From the NCBI GenBank assembly GCA_040221475.1, contig JAVKEJ010000008.1:8065-72064 (forward strand): a DNA stretch of 64,000 nucleotides. The letters run 5' to 3'. This DNA is from WLXB01 sp040221475 (GTDB taxonomy: Bacteria; Pseudomonadota; Alphaproteobacteria; Rhodospirillales; Rhodospirillaceae). The notes beneath the pieces were generated by a model that saw nothing but the letters and a program-made list of their open reading frames with translations, had not been told where the DNA came from and made no database searches. The position numbers and the translations under genes were made by a program. Shown here piece after piece: positions 25,856 to 34,646 of the stretch; position 1 is the first letter of the stretch, and every line of letters begins with the position of its first letter.

Positions 25856-28149
25856 GCCCATTGGAGGCTAACGCTGCGGTTATATCCTCTTCCTCAGGGT
25901 GTTGTCCGGCATCTGCCTCATTACCCGCAGATATGTTTCAAGTTCCTGAGTTAGCGCCTCTTGATTATCCTAATGCTGATCCTGCTGCTTTTGTTATTAG
26001 CTCACCGGAACATCCGTTTGTGCTTCACCTCCTCGTGGAAAATATGACATGCCCAGGGTGTATACAGCACATCGAGCGGGCACTGAACGGACGGCCAGGT
26101 GGAGTTAAAGCGCGCTTAAGCCTGTCAACCAAACGCCTCACTATTTCATGGAAGGACTCTGGGGTCACCGCTCTGGACTTGGTAACGCTGCTCGGCGATC
26201 TGGGCTACAGAGTGATGCCCTTTAAGGCCGAAGTTGTTGAGCAGTTGTCAGACAGTCAGGGGAAGACGCTGCTCAAAGCCATGGGTGTTGCTGGTTTTGC
26301 CTGGGCTAATGTTATGTTGTTGTCCGTATCCGTATGGGCTGGCGCGGCATCTGATATGGATGCCGCAACACGCGACTTGTTTCATTGGATATCCGCCCTA
26401 ATCGCTTTGCCGGCTGTTGCCTACGCGGGCCAACCATTTTTTGTGTCCGCCTATCAGGCTTTAATCGGGCGCCGATTGAATATGGATGTCCCAATTTCTT
26501 TAGCTGTGTTGCTTGCCGTTGTTGTTAGCGTTTGGCAAACGTCGATCAGTGGCCCCCATGCTTATTTTGATGCAGCTCTGATGCTGTTGTTCTTTCTTCT
26601 GGTAGGGCGTTTCCTGGATTATCGTTGCCGCAGCAGAGCCAGCACAGCAGCTGAAAACCTTGTTGCACTTCAATCGCTGAGTGCTACGGTTATTGACCCT
26701 GATGGCAGCACCAAAGCCGTTGCCTCCGATGCGCTTCAACCGGGAATGGTTGTCAGAGTTCTGCCCGGCGATCGCATACCTGCAGATGGTATCATCAAGT
26801 TTGGTCATTCAGATATAGACAAGAGCATTCTAACGGGAGAAAGCGCTGCTGAGTCAGCGCAGCCTGGGGATGTAATATTCGCTGGTAGTCTGGTGCTCAC
26901 AGGGCTGCTCGAAATCCGAGTAGAAAAATCACATACAGATACTTTTCTAAGTCATGTAGTTGATTTGATGGAAAGTGCAGAACAGAACCGCTCCAAGTAC
27001 GTGCGTTTGGCAGACAGGCTTACGGATTATTATGCCCCCGCTGTACACATTGCGGCCACATTAACTTTTTTCGGGTGGTGGATCTCCGGTGGTCCTTGGG
27101 ATGGAGCGGTTATGAAAGCAATCGCTGTCTTGATTATTACCTGTCCATGCGCCCTAGGTCTCGCGGTTCCAGCGGTCCAAATCGTCGCGTCTGGGCGTTT
27201 GCTCAAAGCAGGTGCATTGCTAAAGAGCGGAGATGCGCTCGAACGCCTAAGTTCGGTCGACACCTTAGTCTTCGATAAAACGGGAACCCTCACTATGGGT
27301 GCTCCAAAAATTATGAAGACGCAAGATATTGATAGGCATGATCTCGCGTTGGCAGCCTCCCTTGCGGCGACCAGCCGCCATCCGCTTGCGAAAGCATTGA
27401 TGGAATACGCTGGAGTCGTTTCTCCGGCTAAAAATGTGCAGGAGTCACCGGGGCGGGGGCTCGTCATGCAGACCGACGATGGAGAAGTTCGCTTAGGTAG
27501 CCGCCTTTGGTGCGGTGTACCTCAGACTATTGCACCGTCGGATGAGGCGGTTGCGGTGTCTGAATTATGGTTACTAAAACCAAATGGTGAACAAGTTCCA
27601 TTCTATTTCCAAGACCGTATTCGCAAAGACGCTGATGCAGTCGTCGAATGGGCAAAGTCCCAAGGTTACGGTGTTATTCTCCTCTCTGGTGACCGCTCAG
27701 AGGCAGTCCGGAGTGCAGCCGAGACTATTGGCATTGACGATTGGTATGCTGGTCAGTCTCCAGAAGATAAGATCAGGTTTGTGCGTGATCTGCAGGCGCA
27801 AGGCCATAAGGTCGCTATGGTCGGTGATGGCCTCAATGACGCTCCAGCGCTAGCGGCCGCAGATGTCTCACTTTCTCCGTCAACAGCTACTGATATTAGC
27901 CAGAATGCTGCAGATATAGTTTACTTTGGTGGCAAGCTTTCAACGGTACTAGAAATTATTAGTGCGGCGAGAGTTGCAAATCGCCGCGTGCGGGAGAATT
28001 TTTCCTTGGCACTCGTCTATAATGTGATTGCTCTGCCGCTTGCGGTTGCAGGTTTGGTCACACCTCTTATTGCTGCTGTAGCTATGTCTGGCTCGTCTCT
28101 TGTGGTGACAGCAAACGCTCTGCGTGGTTTTTCCCGGAAAGAAATATAA
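25852..28149 (+). CDS. ccoI: Copper-transporting P1B-type ATPase CcoI (FixI)
   Basis: Exports Cu(I) to the periplasmic side for insertion into CcoN. The N-terminal metal-binding domain has MTCPGC and an earlier CC pair (SGCCPAS). The membrane metal site is CPC in ITCPCALGLAVP. Catalytic motifs are TGES, DKTGTLT (phosphorylated Asp) and GDGLNDAPAL. Length is 765 residues. It lies between ccoH and ccoS with 4-nt and 1-nt overlaps. Confidence 0.95.
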   Translation: MSPLEANAAVISSSSGCCPASASLPADMFQVPELAPLDYPNADPAAFVISSPEHPFVLHLLVENMTCPGCIQHIERALNGRPGGVKARLSLSTKRLTISWKDSGVTALDLVTLLGDLGYRVMPFKAEVVEQLSDSQGKTLLKAMGVAGFAWANVMLLSVSVWAGAASDMDAATRDLFHWISALIALPAVAYAGQPFFVSAYQALIGRRLNMDVPISLAVLLAVVVSVWQTSISGPHAYFDAALMLLFFLLVGRFLDYRCRSRASTAAENLVALQSLSATVIDPDGSTKAVASDALQPGMVVRVLPGDRIPADGIIKFGHSDIDKSILTGESAAESAQPGDVIFAGSLVLTGLLEIRVEKSHTDTFLSHVVDLMESAEQNRSKYVRLADRLTDYYAPAVHIAATLTFFGWWISGGPWDGAVMKAIAVLIITCPCALGLAVPAVQIVASGRLLKAGALLKSGDALERLSSVDTLVFDKTGTLTMGAPKIMKTQDIDRHDLALAASLAATSRHPLAKALMEYAGVVSPAKNVQESPGRGLVMQTDDGEVRLGSRLWCGVPQTIAPSDEAVAVSELWLLKPNGEQVPFYFQDRIRKDADAVVEWAKSQGYGVILLSGDRSEAVRSAAETIGIDDWYAGQSPEDKIRFVRDLQAQGHKVAMVGDGLNDAPALAAADVSLSPSTATDISQNAADIVYFGGKLSTVLEIISAARVANRRVRENFSLALVYNVIALPLAVAGLVTPLIAAVAMSGSSLVVTANALRGFSRKEI

Positions 28150-28352
28150 TGAATGCGTTGGTTTACCTAATTCCGGCGGCACTTTTACTTGGGGGGCTAG
28201 GATTAGCAGCGTTTTTGTGGACGCTTAAGTCGGGGCAATACTCAGACCTAGACGGTGCGGCATATCGTATCTTATTCGAGGAGGATCCTCCGCCCCAGCC
28301 AGATCGTATTGTTACTGAAAAATCTTGCGAGTTTGATAACTCTGACTCCTAG
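28149..28352 (+). CDS. ccoS: cbb3 maturation protein CcoS
   Basis: A 67-residue protein: an N-terminal membrane helix (LIPAALLLGGLGLAAFLWTL), then the CcoS hallmark KSGQYSDLDGAAYRILFEED. It starts at the last base of the ccoI stop (TAATG) and is needed to load heme and copper into the oxidase. It is the last gene of the operon. Confidence 0.94.
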   Translation: MNALVYLIPAALLLGGLGLAAFLWTLKSGQYSDLDGAAYRILFEEDPPPQPDRIVTEKSCEFDNSDS

Positions 28353-28419
28353 CGTAAGATTATCAGTGGAAGTTCGCTTCCTTAAAGTGAGGCAGTCAGG
28401 CGCGACATGATTTAAGCAG

Positions 28420-29532
28420 CTATCTTGCGCCATTTTCTCCGAGGCGCGGCGAACCCATATAAACACCCAACCCTTTTGCGACTGAGAGCATTTCACTGCC
28501 AGCGTCGACTTTGCGTGGTCCAGTTATTGTCTCTGACATGGGTATATCTGTCACTTGACCAGCCCGCCAGGCTGCGAGGCGCGGTGATGTGGCATTCATG
28601 AGGGCGTCAACGGCCCGCACACTGAGTGCTGATCCCAGAAGGCGATCGAACATCGACGGAGAGCCGCCACGTTGTAAATGTCCAAGTACCGTGCAGCGCG
28701 TTGAAACGTCTATGAGTTTGCCAAGTTCATCAGCGAGCACGGTCCCTACGCCCCCGAAAGCTTGGTTAGACCCAAAATAGGGCAGGGTCACGATCTCTCC
28801 CCTTGGATTGGGCACACCTTCTGCAATAGCGATCAGGACATGGGCCCTTTGTTCAGACCGGATGCGACAGACATGTTCGGCAAGTTCGGCAATATCGTAC
28901 TTCATCTCGGGAATAAGGATCGCGTCTGCCCCCCCGGCAACACCACCGAATAGGGCAAGGAAGCCAGATTCCCGTCCCATCGTCTCCAATACCATTATGC
29001 GCCGATGACTTGCAGCGGTGGATTGAAGCCTATCGAGCGCGCCGCCGACCACATCAACCGCCGTAAAAAAGCCAACCGCAAAATCCGTTCCAGGCACATC
29101 ATTGTCGATCGTTTTGGGCACACCCACCCATGGCACGCCAGCCGAGGTTAGCAGGCGATTAAAGATTCGCATGCTGCCATCACCACCGATCACGACAAGA
29201 CCATCTAGTTTAAGCGCCGCGATCGCATCAACGATTTCTGTTGAACGGTCACAGGTGCTTCCGTCGGGCATCGGGTACGCAAACGGGTCGCCACTGGTCG
29301 TAGACCCCAGTATGGTTCCTCCGGCTCTTAGGAGCTCTCCTGAAAACAAGGCGGGAGACAATGTTTCAGTTTGGGGCGGAGAAGCGAGCAGGCCGTGATG
29401 TCCATCATGAATTCCCACAACCTCACAGTCATAGTTTTCTGTGGCGTGTTGTGTGACACCACGAATGACAGCGTTGAGCCCAGGGCAGTCGCCGCCACTG
29501 GTTAAAACGCCGATTCTGCGTTTTAGAGCCAC
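28420..29532 (-). CDS. pfkA: 6-phosphofructokinase, ATP/PPi mixed lineage
   Basis: Phosphorylates fructose 6-phosphate, the committed step of glycolysis. Motifs: GVLTSGGDCPGLNAVIRG, IGGDGS (Gly119) and PKTIDND (Lys140, catalytic Asp143). In E. coli ATP-PFK both corresponding positions are Gly, while PPi enzymes have Asp and Lys. Here they are Gly and Lys, as in the group III ATP-dependent subset, so ATP is more likely but not certain. Starts at GTG 29532 without a clear ribosome binding site. Length is 370 residues. It diverges from the AMP-phosphorylase operon and shares its FNR-box region, but the box is only 36 bp from this start. Confidence 0.9.
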   Translation of the reverse strand: MALKRRIGVLTSGGDCPGLNAVIRGVTQHATENYDCEVVGIHDGHHGLLASPPQTETLSPALFSGELLRAGGTILGSTTSGDPFAYPMPDGSTCDRSTEIVDAIAALKLDGLVVIGGDGSMRIFNRLLTSAGVPWVGVPKTIDNDVPGTDFAVGFFTAVDVVGGALDRLQSTAASHRRIMVLETMGRESGFLALFGGVAGGADAILIPEMKYDIAELAEHVCRIRSEQRAHVLIAIAEGVPNPRGEIVTLPYFGSNQAFGGVGTVLADELGKLIDVSTRCTVLGHLQRGGSPSMFDRLLGSALSVRAVDALMNATSPRLAAWRAGQVTDIPMSETITGPRKVDAGSEMLSVAKGLGVYMGSPRLGENGAR

Positions 29533-29561
29533 GACAAAATGTCTTTTGCAGTCATATGTAT

Positions 29562-29575
29562 TTGATTCCCATCAA
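29562..29575. promoter_or_regulatory. Perfect FNR/FixK-type box between pfkA and the AMP-phosphorylase operon
   Basis: TTGATTCCCATCAA matches the consensus exactly. On the plus strand a -10-like TACAAT at 29600-29605 is 34 bp from the centre and the first gene starts at 29638, so it best fits activation of that operon. For pfkA the box would overlap the core promoter and might act as a repressor site. Confidence 0.78.
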
Positions 29576-29637
29576 AGTGCATACAGACGGATATTGGGAT
29601 ACAATACACATCAGATTTAGGAAGGTCACGGCTCAGT

Positions 29638-31128
29638 ATGCTGAAAGTAAAACGCGTCCCGATAGAAACGTTCGGTGAGAACGTCGTTTTTTTGTCTGAC
29701 CAGTGCCAGAGTTATCAGCCTGAAGCCTTTAAAGGCATGAACAAAGCTTACGTTGGCACGTCAGAGCGCAAAGTCATGGCGGCGGTGAACCTTGTTCACG
29801 GTGACCATCTTTTGCGCGGTGATGAAATCGGCCTTTCCACAAACACCTTCGTTGAGCTTGGTCTTGAAGAAGGAACGGCGGTTGATCTTGTGCCGACCAC
29901 GCCTCCTGCCAGCATGGATCATGTTCGATCTAAGGTTTATGGCCGATCTCTTTGTAGAGAAGAGCTGGATGCCATCATTCACGATATTGCTGGTCACCGT
30001 TATTCGCGCATGGAAATCACAGCATTTCTCATGGCTTGTGCCTCATTCATGACAACTCAGGAGGTGCTGGACCTTACGTTGGCTATGGCAGGCGTCGGCA
30101 GCCGTATGGATTGGCAGCAAGACATAATTGTTGATAAGCACTGTATTGGCGGTATCCCGGGCAACCGTACGTCCATGATTGTGGTGCCAATTGTTGCGGC
30201 CTATGGCTTGCCCATTCCGAAAACATCATCGCGCGCGATTACGTCTCCGGCAGGTACTGCTGATACAATGGAGGTTCTTGCAAACGTGGATGTCGGGATT
30301 GACCGTCTCATAGAGATGGTTGGTGAGGTTTACGGTTGCCTCGCATGGGGCGGGCACGTCAATCTTTCCCCAGCGGATGACATTCTCATTTCAGTTGAAC
30401 GCCCCTTAGCCATTGATACGCCAGAACAGATGGTTGCATCTATCTTATCTAAAAAAATTGCGGCCGGATCCACACACCTTCTTATCGACATGCCAGTCGG
30501 TCCAACTGCAAAAATTCGATCGCGTGGCGAGGCCATTCGTTTGCGGAAGCTCTTTGAGTACGTCGCCAAAAAAGCGGGGTTACATCTGGATGTCGTCATC
30601 ACCGACGGTTCACAGCCTATTGGTCGAGGGATAGGACCCTTCTTGGAGGCAAGGGACGTTATGGCTGTCCTGCGATGCGAGGATGGAGCACCAACAGATC
30701 TGCGCGAACGCGCAGTTCTGCTTGCAGGTCACATTCTTGAATTTGACCCGAAACTAAGGGGTGGAGAGGGTTTTGAGCGGGCGCGTAGTTTACTTGATTC
30801 GGGTGAGGCATTAGAGGCCATGAAACGCATTATCGCTTACCAAGGGCCGCCGCCTTCCAAATATGCGTTGGGTAATTTGCATCATGCGGTGACAGCTACA
30901 GCGAGCGGGAAGATTGAATCAATTGACTGTTTTCGTATTGCGCGGATCGCGCGGTTAGCCGGCGCGCCAGGTTTTAAGGGTGCCGGCCTTGATTTGCATA
31001 AAAGGGTCGGGGATCAAGTGGAGCGGGGTGAAGGACTGTACACCGTTTACTCTGCGCTTGAGACGGATTTTGTCCACGCTAAAGCTATGGCTGAAGACGA
31101 TACCGGATACGCCTTGCATCATGTCTGA
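29638..31128 (+). CDS. AMP phosphorylase / thymidine phosphorylase-family enzyme with N-terminal extension
   Basis: A nucleoside or nucleotide phosphorylase. The core motif is KHCIGGIPGNRTSMIVVPIVAAYG, with KTSSRAITSPAGTADTMEVLANV and WGGHVNLSPADD. Its 496 residues match the long form, with an N-terminal extra domain of about 80 residues as in archaeal AMP phosphorylase (about 500 residues), rather than the classical 440-residue DeoA. The predicted reaction is AMP + phosphate to adenine + ribose 1,5-bisphosphate. The stop overlaps the PRPP synthetase gene by 8 nt. No ribose-bisphosphate isomerase or RuBisCO is present in the window. Substrate is inferred. Confidence 0.85.
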   Translation: MLKVKRVPIETFGENVVFLSDQCQSYQPEAFKGMNKAYVGTSERKVMAAVNLVHGDHLLRGDEIGLSTNTFVELGLEEGTAVDLVPTTPPASMDHVRSKVYGRSLCREELDAIIHDIAGHRYSRMEITAFLMACASFMTTQEVLDLTLAMAGVGSRMDWQQDIIVDKHCIGGIPGNRTSMIVVPIVAAYGLPIPKTSSRAITSPAGTADTMEVLANVDVGIDRLIEMVGEVYGCLAWGGHVNLSPADDILISVERPLAIDTPEQMVASILSKKIAAGSTHLLIDMPVGPTAKIRSRGEAIRLRKLFEYVAKKAGLHLDVVITDGSQPIGRGIGPFLEARDVMAVLRCEDGAPTDLRERAVLLAGHILEFDPKLRGGEGFERARSLLDSGEALEAMKRIIAYQGPPPSKYALGNLHHAVTATASGKIESIDCFRIARIARLAGAPGFKGAGLDLHKRVGDQVERGEGLYTVYSALETDFVHAKAMAEDDTGYALHHV

Positions 31129-32014
31129 TGGTCCAATCCTATTATGTTTTTCTGAAGACCTGCCCGCAGCAAGCAGACTCGCGGTGGCTTTAGACACGAC
31201 GGTGTCGGAGATCAGCCATCATATGTTTCCTGATGGTGAGTCCTTGGTGCGCGTGGAGACTTGCCCCTCAACCATCATCCTCTACCGATCTTTGCACCGT
31301 CCAAATGGAAAGCTCGTGGATCTTTTTTTGGCTGCGAGCGCCGCCCGGGATCAGGGTGCTAAAAGGGTTGTTCTGGTTACGCCCTATCTCCCCTATATGC
31401 GTCAAGATATTGCTTTTCATCCCGGAGAGGCCGTAAGCCAAAGTGTTATTGGCGGCATGATTGCAGCACAGGTGGACGCCGTTGTTACAGTCGACCCTCA
31501 TTTGCACCGGACCCCTAACATTAGCGACGTATTCCCAGGAATAAAGGCCGTTGCTAGTTCTGCTGCGAGCGCTGTCGGTGCGGCGGTGGATAAATCTTAC
31601 GATGTTGCCCAGGTGGTAATGATCGGCCCCGATGAAGAATCAGCACCCTTAATCCGCATCGCTGCACAAGCCGCTGGATGCTCTTGGATGGTTGGCTGTA
31701 AGACCCGCCATGGAGACAGAACCGTTGATCTGGCACTCCCAGAGTCTCCTAGGCTAACGGGTAAGCGTGCGATCATTTTTGACGATGTTATCAGTTCAGG
31801 AACGACAATAATCGCTTGCGCCGAGGCCGCTTTAGAAAAGGGGGCATCGTCGGTTGTGGCCTATACCACCCATGCTTTGTTTAGTGAGGAAGATGCAGCT
31901 GTCATGCGGGCAGCTGGAGTGGATGCAATTGTTTCGTGCGACGGGATTCCACACCAGACGAATGGCATTGCCCTCGCTCCCTTATTAGCAGAGGCTGTTT
32001 TAAAATGTCAGTAA
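31121..32014 (+). CDS. prs: Ribose-phosphate pyrophosphokinase (PRPP synthetase), short variant
   Basis: Makes PRPP from ribose 5-phosphate and ATP. Motifs: HHMFPDGESLVRV, YLPYMRQD, VTVDPHLHR (metal- and ATP-binding) and the PRPP loop FDDVISSGTTII. The frame is open from 30980, but ATG 31121 (MSDGPILLCFSEDL) is the natural N-terminus and overlaps the upstream stop by 8 nt. At 297 residues it is slightly shorter than the housekeeping enzyme (about 315), and the DDVISSGTT loop resembles the archaeal-type sequence more than DDMIDTAGT. A second housekeeping prs probably exists elsewhere. The end overlaps the next gene by 10 nt. Confidence 0.87.
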   Translation: MSDGPILLCFSEDLPAASRLAVALDTTVSEISHHMFPDGESLVRVETCPSTIILYRSLHRPNGKLVDLFLAASAARDQGAKRVVLVTPYLPYMRQDIAFHPGEAVSQSVIGGMIAAQVDAVVTVDPHLHRTPNISDVFPGIKAVASSAASAVGAAVDKSYDVAQVVMIGPDEESAPLIRIAAQAAGCSWMVGCKTRHGDRTVDLALPESPRLTGKRAIIFDDVISSGTTIIACAEAALEKGASSVVAYTTHALFSEEDAAVMRAAGVDAIVSCDGIPHQTNGIALAPLLAEAVLKCQ

Positions 32015-33612
32015 CTCTTACATTTCATGGTGCGTGCGGTATTGTTACCGGATCGTGCTTCCGTCTTTCAACAGCCGCCGCAACGATCCTGATCGATTGC
32101 GGTCTCTTTCAAGGCACAAAGACGGTGAGAGCGCTTAATTATGGCCCACTGCAATTTGATCCTAAAACGATTGATGCCGTGCTTCTAACGCACGCGCATA
32201 TTGATCACTGCGGCCTATCACCGAAGTTGGTGCGTTCGGGGTACCGGAAAAATATCCACGCAACCGCAGCCACCTGCGATCTGCTCAGTTATGTGTTGCC
32301 TGATAGCGGGCACATTCAAGAGATGGAAGTAGAACGCCTCAATTGGCGCAATAGAAGACGCGGTAAAGACGCGGTTCACCCGATCTATACCCGCAAGGAT
32401 GCCGAGGCGACGCTCGGTCAGCTCACGCCCGCAGATTATGGCGTTTGGTTTGACGTCGCGGACGGGATGCGCGCTCGTTATTGGGACGCGGGGCATATTT
32501 TAGGGTCGGCCAGTATCGAGCTATCGGTTGATCTGCCTGACGAAGACTCACCCTTATCGCTGCTGTTTTCGGGCGACATTGGACCAGGAGGTAAGGTCCT
32601 CCATGATGATCCGGACGCTCCAAAAGACATTGATGTTCTTGTTATGGAGACAACGTACGGCGACCGCGTAAGAGATGACGTATCGGCAGAAGAGCGACGT
32701 GGCCGGTTAGGTAAAATCATCGGGGATGGATTGGAAAAGGGAGGTCTTGTCCTCATTCCGTGTTTCGCGGTTGAAAGGACTCAAGAATTACTTGTCGATC
32801 TGGATGCTTTGTTTGATTCGGGGGCATTGCCGACTGTGCCTTTATATGTGGACTCACCCTTAGCAACGCGAGCCACGGAAGTGTTCGATCAGCATCTCAA
32901 AGATTTAACCGATGTTTCGGGTACTCATCCTTTTCGCAGAGCAAACGTCAAGTTTGTTCGCGATGTAGAAGAAAGTAAGAGCCTTGCGCGCTTGACTGGG
33001 GGCGCAATCATTATGGCCGGCAGCGGTATGGCAGATGCAGGGCGTATCCGCCATCATCTCAAGAATAATTTACATCGCAGAGATACCACCGTTCTATTGG
33101 TGGGCTATCAGGCGCCAGGCACTATGGGGCACCTCCTTCTTGAGGGCCGCAAGATGGTGCGCATACATGGTGATGAAATCGCGGTCCGCGCCCGCATTGA
33201 ACTGATTGACGATTATTCTGGCCACGCAGATCGAGACAACCTGTTGACGTGGCTTGGAGACAGATTACCCATCCACAATGATCTCTTCCTGGTGCATGGG
33301 GAAGAAGAAGCCCGTCTTGGTTTTGCGAGTATAGTCCGTGCCACCTATGGAGAAGACTTTCCGCTCAGAATGCCTGTCATCGGCGAGACGGTTAGTCTCA
33401 GTAAAAACAAAGGGGCTAAGACACTCGCTAAGCGTCCCCCACTCATAGAACCTGCAGATACAGTGGCCGACTGGCATAATCTTTATGCAGATACGGTTCT
33501 CACACTCCGCCATACTTTAGAGAAGGCGCAAAATGATAAAGAACGCCGCAAAATTCTTGAAAACCTAAGTTCACAGATCAAAGCAGTGCATAAATCAGGA
33601 AAGAATAATTAG
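32005..33612 (+). CDS. Metallo-beta-lactamase / beta-CASP RNA-processing nuclease
   Basis: A CPSF/YSH1-type exo- or endonuclease. Zinc-binding motifs: THAHIDHCG, a later AGHILGSAS, FSGDIG and the beta-CASP His region (DYSGHADRDNL; FLVHGEEEA). The beta-CASP insert has METTYGDR and CFAVERTQELL, and SGMADAGRIRHHL. From ATG 32005 (MSVTLTFHGACGIVTG) it has 535 residues. A longer frame begins inside prs at 31936 but lacks support. No KH or RNA-binding extension is visible. Its overlap with prs indicates one translation unit with the phosphorylase and PRPP synthetase. RNA turnover is inferred from the family, not shown. Confidence 0.88.
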   Translation: MSVTLTFHGACGIVTGSCFRLSTAAATILIDCGLFQGTKTVRALNYGPLQFDPKTIDAVLLTHAHIDHCGLSPKLVRSGYRKNIHATAATCDLLSYVLPDSGHIQEMEVERLNWRNRRRGKDAVHPIYTRKDAEATLGQLTPADYGVWFDVADGMRARYWDAGHILGSASIELSVDLPDEDSPLSLLFSGDIGPGGKVLHDDPDAPKDIDVLVMETTYGDRVRDDVSAEERRGRLGKIIGDGLEKGGLVLIPCFAVERTQELLVDLDALFDSGALPTVPLYVDSPLATRATEVFDQHLKDLTDVSGTHPFRRANVKFVRDVEESKSLARLTGGAIIMAGSGMADAGRIRHHLKNNLHRRDTTVLLVGYQAPGTMGHLLLEGRKMVRIHGDEIAVRARIELIDDYSGHADRDNLLTWLGDRLPIHNDLFLVHGEEEARLGFASIVRATYGEDFPLRMPVIGETVSLSKNKGAKTLAKRPPLIEPADTVADWHNLYADTVLTLRHTLEKAQNDKERRKILENLSSQIKAVHKSGKNN

Positions 33613-33648
33613 AAGCAAGGTCATCCTAGGAATCTTAATTAACTTAGC

Positions 33649-33662
33649 TTGATCACGATCAA
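33649..33662. promoter_or_regulatory. Perfect FNR/FixK-type box
   Basis: TTGATCACGATCAA matches the consensus exactly. A -10-like GATTAT at 33685-33690 is 32 bp from the centre and the gene starts at 33727, the same layout as the paralogue at 1784. Confidence 0.78.
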
Positions 33663-33726
33663 GGATTTGCTACTGCGTAGTGATGATTATCAACGGCAAA
33701 GCAGTTTATGGAGCAGGAAGCTAGCC

Positions 33727-34461
33727 ATGGCAGAGCCTCAACGAGAGCGGGTCACAGAAATTGTAGGTATATTTGACCGCGTAGAGGATTTGGAGAATGC
33801 GATCAGTCAGTTGATGCTCCATGGGTTTGACCGAGCACAGATCAGCCTGCTTGCTGATAGCACGGCCGTTGACGAAAAAATGGCGCATAGATATCAACGC
33901 CTTGAAGGCTTGGCCGATAATCCTGATGCTCCTCGCGCAGCCTACGTGTCGCGCCAAGCCATGGGGGAGGCGGAAGGGGCCGTTATCAGTGGTTTGCTCT
34001 ACGTCGGTGCAATCACTGCGACTGGCTTTGTTGTTGCAAGCGGAGGAACGCTGGCCGCAACAGTTGCCGCCGCCGCTGCAGCTGGCGGATTTGGCAGTCT
34101 TATTGGTACAATGCTCGCAATGTTTTTATCTGATCGTCACGCCGCGTATCTGTCCGATCAGCTAGACCGTGGAGGGCTTCTCCTGTGGGTCGCAATACGC
34201 GACGAAAAACAGCATGAAACGGCAGACTCAATCCTTCGCGAACAAGGGGCTCATGACGTTCGGGCGCATACGCTGCCATCCGCGAGAACCAACGTTAAGA
34301 CTTTTGGAGAACATGAAGTGGCGTTGCATGTCGAGGGGCTATATGAGGTGCATGGCCAATTTTACGAAGACCTTGCTGCAGCGTTGAACGCCGTTAATGT
34401 AAAACATGATAAAGACGTGACGTTCGATCAAGCAAGCGTGGTCACTGGCGGGGGGCACTAG
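33727..34461 (+). CDS. Stress-type protein with glycine/alanine-rich hydrophobic core (paralogue 2)
   Basis: Full-length paralogue of the 1784-2518 product: both are 244 residues, with identical stretches such as VTEIVGIFD, HGFDRAQISLLADSTA, VASGGTLAAT and DRGGLLLWV. ATG 33727 is preceded by AGGAAG at 33715-33720. The frame is open back to 33649, but that part covers the FNR box and is not likely to be coding. It stands alone between the nuclease operon and the convergent CoA-ligase gene. Function unknown; the shared promoter type suggests both copies respond to oxygen limitation. Confidence 0.8.
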   Translation: MAEPQRERVTEIVGIFDRVEDLENAISQLMLHGFDRAQISLLADSTAVDEKMAHRYQRLEGLADNPDAPRAAYVSRQAMGEAEGAVISGLLYVGAITATGFVVASGGTLAATVAAAAAAGGFGSLIGTMLAMFLSDRHAAYLSDQLDRGGLLLWVAIRDEKQHETADSILREQGAHDVRAHTLPSARTNVKTFGEHEVALHVEGLYEVHGQFYEDLAAALNAVNVKHDKDVTFDQASVVTGGGH

Positions 34462-34646
34462 ACACGTGCTTGCTCTTCCCTATCGCTGACAATTGACGGT
34501 TGTGAGGGAACTGTCGGACCTCATCAATCAGAGTAGGCCATAATTAGCTATGATCTGAACTGCGCTAAAATCGCGCGTCTCATGCTCGACTTTGAAGCGG
34601 CTTTAACCGAAAATTGAATTTAGGCTACGGTCAAGGCCGATTGGCA

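Noticed and set aside
29638..33612. Complete pentose bisphosphate pathway to RuBisCO
   Set aside because: No isomerase or RuBisCO in the window; only two of the needed steps could be present.
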